DNA of 5,546 nucleotides from NCBI GenBank assembly GCA_002720055.1, contig PBGH01000012.1, positions 28,406 through 33,951 on the forward strand, read 5' to 3'. The position numbers were made by a program, and so were the translations under genes. Below are positions 1-4,517 of the stretch, piece after piece. Numbering within the stretch: the first letter of the stretch is position 1; the number at the start of each line of letters is the position of its first letter. The stretch is from Methanobacteriota archaeon. Lineage in GTDB: Archaea; Thermoplasmatota; Poseidoniia; Poseidoniales; Thalassarchaeaceae. The notes below the pieces were generated by a model. That model was given only the letters and a program-made list of their open reading frames with translations. It ran no database searches and had not been told where the DNA came from.

Positions 1-1
1 C

Positions 2-178
2 GACAAGCCAACCGGCGCCGTGGTGGCCCAGCAGCCGTTCGGTGGTGCGAGGGCAAGCGGCACCAACGACAAGGCGGGCGGTCCACTCAACCTTCTGCGT
101 TGGATCAGCCCACGCTCCGTCAAGCGGACTCTGGACATCCCTCAGGACTGGGGTTACCCGTTCATGGAGCCTGAGTGA
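2..178 (+). CDS. pruA: 1-pyrroline-5-carboxylate dehydrogenase (L-glutamate gamma-semialdehyde dehydrogenase), C-terminal end, 5' partial
   Basis: This is the last 58 codons of an aldehyde dehydrogenase superfamily enzyme, read in frame from base 2 to the TGA at 176-178. The enzyme oxidises glutamate semialdehyde/1-pyrroline-5-carboxylate to glutamate with NAD+, the second step of proline breakdown, in the cytoplasm. The visible tail contains QPFGGARASGTNDKAGG, LNLLRWISPRSVKRTLD and a terminal YPFMEPE. These are diagnostic of the P5C dehydrogenase branch (RocA/PruA type) rather than generic aldehyde dehydrogenases. The FGG(A/M)xxSGT(N/D)DKAGGP block is the conserved C-terminal oligomerisation/substrate region. 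The catalytic cysteine and NAD-binding fold lie upstream of the window. It could be a stand-alone enzyme or the end of a PutA fusion; the window cannot tell. It has no clear functional tie to the thiamine operon 30 bases downstream. Confidence 0.93.
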   Translation, partial: DKPTGAVVAQQPFGGARASGTNDKAGGPLNLLRWISPRSVKRTLDIPQDWGYPFMEPE

Positions 179-181
179 GAC

Positions 182-204
182 TCGGCAAGGTTGAATTGCC
201 CCGA
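182..204 (+). other. Intergenic hairpin between the P5C dehydrogenase gene and the TPP riboswitch
   Basis: GGCAA (184-188) and TTGCC (196-200) form a perfect 5-bp stem with a 7-base loop. TC (182-183) can extend it against GA (203-204) across a two-base CC bulge. It begins 4 bases after the upstream stop codon, where a 3'-end or processing signal could sit. Only a short, interrupted pyrimidine run follows (CTTCTCC), so this is not a classic intrinsic terminator. The stem is short and may be chance. Confidence 0.3.
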
Positions 205-206
205 TC

Positions 207-293
207 TTCTCCAAAGCCCGGGGAGCAACTTGCTGAGAGGTCGCCCCGGCGACGACCCGTGAACCTGATCTGGGTAATTCCAGCGGAGGGATA
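207..293 (+). promoter_or_regulatory. TPP riboswitch (THI box) controlling the thiamine transporter operon
   Basis: The leader carries the conserved core of the thiamine pyrophosphate aptamer. GCTGAGA (232-238) contains the UGAGA loop that recognises the pyrimidine ring. ACCCG (255-259), TGAACCTGATCTGG (260-273), TAAT (275-278) and CCAGCGGAGGGA (280-291) match the consensus for the pyrophosphate-sensing arm. Pairings I can trace are P2, CGGG 219-222 with CCCG 256-259; P3, AGC 224-226 with GCT 232-234; P5, CTGG 270-273 with CCAG 280-283; and P4, CCT 264-266 with AGG 287-289. An extra 5-bp hairpin (GTCGC 240-244, GCGAC 249-253) fits the optional P3a position. P1 is weak. GGAGGG (285-290) is both aptamer sequence and the Shine-Dalgarno of thiB, five bases before its ATG, so ligand binding should block translation directly. 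The 5' boundary is approximate. Confidence 0.95.
285..290 (+). promoter_or_regulatory. Shine-Dalgarno of thiB embedded in the TPP aptamer
   Basis: GGAGGG lies five bases before the ATG at 296 and is at the same time the 3' strand of helix P4 and its flank in the aptamer. The same 5-nt spacing recurs at the proposed starts of thiP and thiQ. This makes it a believable ribosome binding site and identifies translation initiation as the regulated step. Confidence 0.8.
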
Positions 294-295
294 GA

Positions 296-1411
296 ATGAA
301 TTTGGAAAACACAAGCAGAACAATCCGGAACACAAAAACCGTAGCCTTAACGATAATCTTGATGACGTCGGCAGTCTCTGGCTGCCTCTCCGACGAATCT
401 GGAAACGACAACCAGTTGGTAATCGTGACATACGACGTATACGCCTTGTCCGAGGAGATGATTTCGACCTTCGAAAACCAGTCGGGGATCGAGGTCCAGA
501 TGGTTAAACTCGCAGACTCAGGATCCATCCTTAGCTACCTTATACAGCAAAAAGGCACTGGGGCCAACGATCTAGCGATCGGTTTGGACAACACATACCT
601 CCAGACTGCCATTGACTTCGACCTGCTATCCGAGAGCCAAACCGACATCCAAGGAATCTCTCCGGAAGCGTATGGTCCCTACGAGGGGAAATTAGCCATA
701 CCATTCGACATGGGCCACATTTGCCTCAACTACGATTCCAATGTCGTCGATGGGGTGAACCTGTCCGTGCCTACAAGTCTCTGGAACCTCACCGAGACGG
801 ATTGGAAGGGCAAGGTCGCAATACCATCTCCCATGTCCAGTAGTCCCGGAAGGGGATTCATGCTGGCAACTCTTGACTACTTGGAGTATACAACCGACTC
901 GTACTCCGGGTTCGACACATGGTGGTCTTCGATGAGGGACAATGACGTGATCATCACGCCGGGCTGGAGCGAGGCCTACGAAATCCACTACACCGGTGGC
1001 TATGGGGAGTACATGCCCGGATACATCGGCGATGCGCACATGACGGTTTCATACTGCCACTCCCCTGGTGTAGAGGCGTGGTACAACGGGAACTGGACGA
1101 AATCGGCATCGCTGAACCTTGACAAAACCTCCTTCTTCCAAGTCGAATATGCATCGGTGGTGCAGGGGGGGAATACGGAGAACGCCGACCTTTTCATCGA
1201 GTACCTGCTTTCGCCGGACGTCAACGCACTAATGCCGACACAGAACATGATGTACTCAGTGCTCGAGGGGCAGGACTTGCCCGAGGAAGGCGGTTACAGG
1301 CACCATTCAATAGTCCCCGATCTGAATGCCAACATAACCCCCATGGCGATTTCCCTCAACATCGACGCATGGCTGGAGAGGTGGAATTCGGCCATGACCG
1401 AGGGTGAATGA
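296..1411 (+). CDS. thiB: Thiamine-type ABC transporter substrate-binding lipoprotein (ThiB/TbpA family)
   Basis: This 371-residue extracytoplasmic solute-binding protein captures thiamine (or its phosphates) and delivers it to the ThiP permease. Residues 1-29 are a signal peptide with a hydrophobic core around 16-28, ending in the lipobox V27-S-G-C30. The mature protein is therefore probably lipid-anchored at Cys30, followed by an acidic linker. Family motifs run in the order known from E. coli TbpA: VTYDVYA (44-50), LAIGLDNTYL (93-102), IPFDMGHICLNYD (135-147), the phosphate-site-like SSSPGRGFML (181-190), GWSEAY (223-228), SYCHSP (252-257), FQVEYA (281-286) and a closing PTQNMMYSV (314-322). 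GWSEAY contains the tryptophan that stacks on thiamine in TbpA. The ATG is chosen because it follows the riboswitch-embedded GGAGGG by five bases. Oddities are a Gly/Tyr-rich insertion around 233-246 and a length greater than the usual ~330. The stop overlaps the thiP start region. Phosphonate- or iron-binding relatives are less likely given the TPP riboswitch. Confidence 0.92.
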   Translation: MNLENTSRTIRNTKTVALTIILMTSAVSGCLSDESGNDNQLVIVTYDVYALSEEMISTFENQSGIEVQMVKLADSGSILSYLIQQKGTGANDLAIGLDNTYLQTAIDFDLLSESQTDIQGISPEAYGPYEGKLAIPFDMGHICLNYDSNVVDGVNLSVPTSLWNLTETDWKGKVAIPSPMSSSPGRGFMLATLDYLEYTTDSYSGFDTWWSSMRDNDVIITPGWSEAYEIHYTGGYGEYMPGYIGDAHMTVSYCHSPGVEAWYNGNWTKSASLNLDKTSFFQVEYASVVQGGNTENADLFIEYLLSPDVNALMPTQNMMYSVLEGQDLPEEGGYRHHSIVPDLNANITPMAISLNIDAWLERWNSAMTEGE

Positions 1412-1412
1412 T

Positions 1413-3092
1413 TTGGGTTACAGCGCACATAGGCTGATCCTAATTACCCGATATGCTGCTATCGCAGCCTTCCTGTTTCTCATAGCGTCCCCGATAGTCC
1501 TAGCCTTCTACAGGCTGATCGACGTGGCTGGGGCCAATCCCTGGGCATGGATAGAGACGCTCGACGGGAATTACATGTCAGCAGGGGCCATCGAGTTCAC
1601 ATTCCTACAGTCCATTCTCTCTTCCCTCGCTACGATATCGCTCGGCCTGCCAGTTGCCTGGTTGTTGGGGAGGTATAATTGGAGGATGCAATCGATGATT
1701 CGGGCCGTTCTCACCGTCCCTTTCGTCATGCCCTCGATCATTGCTGCGATGGGGATACTGACCCTGACTGGCGATGCTGCTCTGGGGATAAGGGGCAATG
1801 AGGGCACTTGGTTCTGGACTCTCATAATCGCCCACGCGTGGTTCAACATGTCACTCGTGATCAGGTTCTGCGAGCCAATACTGTCGACCTTGGACCCTTC
1901 CATGGAGGAGCAGCTGCGGCTCCTCCCAGGTGGGGGGACAATATACGGGAGGATCAGGCACCTCTGGCTGCCAGTTCTGCTTCCTCCGATCAGCGCCTCG
2001 TTCTGCATGTCATTCGTGTTCAGCTTCACATCCTTCGCGTTGGTAAGGTGGATCACCGTCAGAGACAACACTCTCGAGAGCGTGATGGCACTCTCGTCAC
2101 CCTCCGCGGGGATCCAGGGTTACATGGTGTACACCTCAGAGATAGTCCTCGCATCGTCATTGATACAGCTCGCCGTTCTATCCATATCACTCTGGCTCGC
2201 ATCCCGAATCCAGAGGGAGCTTCAGAGGCAATACCCCATGGCCCCAGCGAGGGTGGCGAGGGGCCATCTGGACTATGGGTGGGTGTTGATGGCCCCCGCG
2301 CTGTTCTTCTCGATCGCCCCCATCATCTCCGTCGCAATCGGATCACTCCGTGTCAGGACCGTGGAATCCGGCAGGGTTACCGACACCTGGTCCCTGGAAG
2401 GGTGGGAGGTGGCTAGGGACGGCTCATTCTCGATGATGCCATTGTCGGATGCAATGGCAAACTCGATCCTCTACGCCACCATCTCTCTGGTCGTCTCTAT
2501 GCCTCTGGGTTACTGCATCGCTTCCGCGATTCATAGCCTGGAGAAAACGAACAGGAGACTGTCCGAGGCGCTGGATTTTGCCACCATGGCGCCCTTCGCC
2601 TTCAGCGCCGCGATGATCGGCCTGGGGGTGACGCTGGGTGTCACCAAACTAGATCCGATGGCATTCTCACGGTTCTGGCCCCTTCCTGCCTTGGCCCACG
2701 TCATGCTGACCACGCCCTTCGCAATCCGCATCATGCTTACCGGCCTCAGGTCGATCGAACAAGAGTACGACGAGACGGCCAGGGTACTTGGCCTGGGGCC
2801 GTTGGCAAGACTGACAAGAGTTAGAATTCCCATGATGAAGGGCCCAATCACCGTGGCAGCCATATTCTGCCTGGCGATGTCGCTCGGGGAATTCGGGGCC
2901 TCGTTCATAGTGGCGACAAACTCCGATTGGACCACGCTCCCCCTATTGGCGGACAAGTGGCGCGGCATGCCGATGAACCCCCTGGCCGAGTCCGCATCCA
3001 ACGCCGTCGCGACGGCACTGGCAGTAATGGCAATACTACTATTCGCGGCCGCCGAGAGAGCCAGGTCGAACGAGAAAGGGGGGATGTTCTGA
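1413..3092 (+). CDS. thiP: Thiamine-type ABC transporter permease, two fused membrane domains (ThiP)
   Basis: This inner-membrane permease of about 559 residues (E. coli ThiP is 536) carries substrate across the cytoplasmic membrane. It has two BPD_transp_1 halves in one chain, so one copy makes the whole channel. Each half has a cytoplasmic EAA coupling loop that docks on the ATPase: EEQLRLLPGGGTIYGRIRHL (roughly residues 165-184) followed by a WLP, and DETARVLGLGPLARLTRVRI (roughly 453-472) followed by a proline. Hydrophobic segments lie near residues 15-35, 62-85, 98-118, 135-155, 195-215, 245-265, 290-310, 352-375, 393-410, 425-445, 480-502 and 532-548. FVFSFTSFALVRWITV after the first loop resembles the ThiP-specific region. 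I prefer TTG at 1413 because GAGGGTGA (1400-1407) precedes it by five bases. GTG at 1404 is an in-frame alternative that adds three residues but lacks a spaced ribosome site. The ATG at 1408 is out of frame. Overlap or abutment with thiB implies translational coupling. Confidence 0.92.
   Translation: MGYSAHRLILITRYAAIAAFLFLIASPIVLAFYRLIDVAGANPWAWIETLDGNYMSAGAIEFTFLQSILSSLATISLGLPVAWLLGRYNWRMQSMIRAVLTVPFVMPSIIAAMGILTLTGDAALGIRGNEGTWFWTLIIAHAWFNMSLVIRFCEPILSTLDPSMEEQLRLLPGGGTIYGRIRHLWLPVLLPPISASFCMSFVFSFTSFALVRWITVRDNTLESVMALSSPSAGIQGYMVYTSEIVLASSLIQLAVLSISLWLASRIQRELQRQYPMAPARVARGHLDYGWVLMAPALFFSIAPIISVAIGSLRVRTVESGRVTDTWSLEGWEVARDGSFSMMPLSDAMANSILYATISLVVSMPLGYCIASAIHSLEKTNRRLSEALDFATMAPFAFSAAMIGLGVTLGVTKLDPMAFSRFWPLPALAHVMLTTPFAIRIMLTGLRSIEQEYDETARVLGLGPLARLTRVRIPMMKGPITVAAIFCLAMSLGEFGASFIVATNSDWTTLPLLADKWRGMPMNPLAESASNAVATALAVMAILLFAAAERARSNEKGGMF
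3077..3083 (+). promoter_or_regulatory. Shine-Dalgarno deciding the CTG start of thiQ
   Basis: AGGGGGG sits inside the last codons of thiP and ends five bases before CTG 3089, the same spacing as at thiB and at the proposed thiP start. It supports initiation at the non-standard codon rather than a long upstream extension in the thiP reading region. Confidence 0.55.
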
Positions 3093-3679
3093 TCCTGAAA
3101 GTCGCCGCACTGTCGAAGTCCTTCGGCAAAGTGCTCTTCTCGGAACTTTCATTCGAACTAGGAGGAGGGGAGATACTTGGAATCATCGGGCCATCTGGAT
3201 GCGGGAAGACGACGCTTTTGCGATGCATATGCGGACTGGAGAGGCCAGACAGCGGCAGGGTCTACTTCTCGGGAGAGGACATCACCAATGTCCCAGCCGA
3301 ATCCAGAGGCATCGGGCTGCTCTTCCAGAAGCCAGTCCTGTATCCGCACCTATCGGTGTCCGGGAACCTCTCGCTCGCGAAAAGCGAAGGCCACATCGAG
3401 GCACTCGAGGAGGTCGGGTTGCAAGGCTTCGGAGGAAGGGGGGTGTCCCGCCTTTCCGGGGGGGAGTCGCAAAGGCTGGCCTTAGCAAGGGCACTGCTCG
3501 CGAATCCACGGGCCCTCATGCTGGACGAGCCCTTCAGCGCGATCGATGCGGAGCTGTCCGCGAGGCTGATTGAAGACGTCAGGGGCATCCTGAAACAGAG
3601 GGGGTGCCCTACAATCCTGGTCACACACAACGTCGTAGAGGCAGAGACTTTCTGCGATAGAATCCTGAGTATGGAATAG
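3089..3679 (+). CDS. thiQ: Thiamine-type ABC transporter ATP-binding protein (ThiQ), probable CTG start
   Basis: This is the cytoplasmic ATPase that powers ThiBP import. Taken from CTG 3089 it has 196 residues and every canonical ABC motif: A-loop aromatic F12, Walker A GPSGCGKTT (34-42), Q-loop LLFQ (Q80), signature LSGGESQR (122-129), Walker B RALMLDEP (141-148), D-loop SAID (150-153) and switch histidine VTH (H180). No ATG, GTG or TTG exists in frame between the middle of thiP and Walker A, except GTG 3131, which would delete the A-loop. CTG 3089 overlaps the thiP stop in CTGA (3089-3092) and has AGGGGGG (3077-3083) five bases upstream, so it is the best start. CTG 3095 is possible. The protein is short (E. 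coli ThiQ is about 232 residues). The helical subdomain is compact, and the chain stops at CDRILSME, lacking the usual final strand and C-terminal tail. Confidence 0.88.
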   Translation: MILKVAALSKSFGKVLFSELSFELGGGEILGIIGPSGCGKTTLLRCICGLERPDSGRVYFSGEDITNVPAESRGIGLLFQKPVLYPHLSVSGNLSLAKSEGHIEALEEVGLQGFGGRGVSRLSGGESQRLALARALLANPRALMLDEPFSAIDAELSARLIEDVRGILKQRGCPTILVTHNVVEAETFCDRILSME

Positions 3680-3827
3680 AAAGCCCAGAAGGGCCAAACC
3701 CCCCGAAACACAAAGTGATGGATTGATAGGCATTTGGCGATTAGATGGGCCTGTGCCATTGAGGATTAAGCCATGGTCTGGCTTCTGGAGGGGACCATGG
3801 ACAAGGCGGGATTCCCTGGGGGGCAGG
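3680..3827 (+). other. Intergenic region with competing inverted repeats upstream of the PAP2 gene
   Basis: These 148 bases separate the end of thiQ from the preferred start of the PAP2 gene. A perfect 8-bp dyad, CCATGGTC (3771-3778) and GACCATGG (3793-3800), has a 14-base spacer. Its left arm overlaps a second possible hairpin, AAGCC (3768-3772) with GGCTT (3780-3784), so the two stems exclude each other. A small GCCC/GGGC stem lies just after the thiQ stop (3683-3694) without a T-run. I see no convincing TATA box or transcription terminator. The stretch can be read in frame with the next gene back to a TTG at 3723, but that extension looks non-native. Confidence 0.5.
3771..3800 (+). repeat. 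Perfect 8-bp inverted repeat, possible operator or RNA hairpin
   Basis: CCATGGTC is followed after 14 bases by its exact reverse complement GACCATGG. It ends 27 bases before the preferred PAP2 ATG. As DNA it could be a dimeric-regulator site, and as RNA a leader hairpin. No function is shown by the sequence itself. Confidence 0.5.
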
Positions 3828-4517
3828 ATGTTCTCCCTCGAGGTCATCACACTGGGATTGGTGATGGTCGCTGTCCCGTACTTCGCCACCAACAACATCG
3901 CAAGCATGTACCTGGGCACGGTCTGGGACCCGGAGATAGGCCTGGACAGGGACATCCCGGTCCTGAACTGGACCATACTCCCCTACGCACTACTCTACCT
4001 ATTCTACCCGGTGACCCTGTTGGTGCGCCCAAGTGGCGAAAGGGGCGACGCTCAGCTTCTGGTGGGCATGCAGACTCTGATCATGGCCACTGCCTTCTGC
4101 TGCTTGATATTCCTGGTGCTTCCGGCGGAGATTGACCTCAGGGACCAGATAGACTGGGACTCGATGAACCGCTGGGAGCTGGCACTCTTCGAGTTCATAC
4201 ACCAATCCGACAACCCCTGGAACGCCTGGCCGAGCCTGCATATCGTGCATTCCTACCTCCTCGCACGGCTCATGACCTTCTGGGTCTCCAGGAAGGCGGG
4301 AAGCCAGCTCGCCTGGAGAGTCTTCCTGGTGGCGCTATGGGTAGAGTTGGCATTGTTGAGCATCAGCATCCTGACCACCAAGCAGCACTACCTGTTCGAC
4401 CTGGTGACGGGGATAGCAGTCGCACAGCTTGCCTGGATGGCAACTAAGCCCACCCTCGACGAGATCGGGGAGATGGGCCCCTCGGCCTTCGCCGAGAAGT
4501 TCGGGTGGACCGACTAG
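3828..4517 (+). CDS. PAP2 superfamily integral membrane protein (PAP2_3/inositol phosphorylceramide synthase-like)
   Basis: This is a 229-residue polytopic membrane protein of the type-2 phosphatidic acid phosphatase superfamily, whose members remove or transfer phosphate on lipid or other phosphate esters at the membrane surface. Two of the three active-site motifs are clear. WPSLH (134-138) carries the acid-base histidine, and TTKQHYLFD (183-191) carries the nucleophilic histidine and its partner aspartate. The wording PSLH and TKQHYxxD is typical of the PAP2_3/AUR1-like branch rather than the common PSGH form. The first motif (K-x6-RP) is not recognisable; the region around LPAEIDLRDQ (98-107) may replace it. 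Hydrophobic segments lie near 5-22, 47-66, 79-99, 138-153, 163-182 and 190-206. ATG 3828 is chosen because GGGGGG (3818-3823) precedes it and the protein then begins at its first membrane helix. TTG 3723 would add 35 residues rich in Trp, Arg and Gly. The substrate is unknown. It may be read through from thiQ or have its own promoter. Confidence 0.85.
   Translation: MFSLEVITLGLVMVAVPYFATNNIASMYLGTVWDPEIGLDRDIPVLNWTILPYALLYLFYPVTLLVRPSGERGDAQLLVGMQTLIMATAFCCLIFLVLPAEIDLRDQIDWDSMNRWELALFEFIHQSDNPWNAWPSLHIVHSYLLARLMTFWVSRKAGSQLAWRVFLVALWVELALLSISILTTKQHYLFDLVTGIAVAQLAWMATKPTLDEIGEMGPSAFAEKFGWTD

Noticed and set aside
1571..2071. Antisense open frame within thiP
   Set aside because: It has no recognisable domain and no ribosome site, and it overlaps conserved ThiP sequence including the first EAA loop.
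1808..2416. Open frame of about 200 codons overlapping thiP on the + strand
   Set aside because: Its translation is low-complexity and rich in Arg, His, Pro and Gly. It lies wholly within clearly coding thiP and is a shadow of GC-rich codon use.
2927..3088. Long upstream extension of thiQ from TTG 2927 or GTG 2957 inside thiP
   Set aside because: The extra residues are Arg/Gly-rich, unlike any ABC ATPase N-terminus, and this stretch encodes the conserved C-terminal end of ThiP in another frame.
3683..3694. GCCC-AGAA-GGGC hairpin after the thiQ stop as a transcription terminator
   Set aside because: The stem is only four pairs and is followed by an A/C-rich stretch with no T-run, so it does not resemble a bacterial or archaeal terminator.
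3723..3827. N-terminal extension of the PAP2 protein from TTG 3723
   Set aside because: The 35 extra residues are Trp/Arg/Gly-rich and would precede the first membrane helix. The DNA there contains a perfect inverted repeat, and ATG 3828 has its own purine-rich ribosome site. A GTGAT motif before the TTG keeps the extension possible but less likely.
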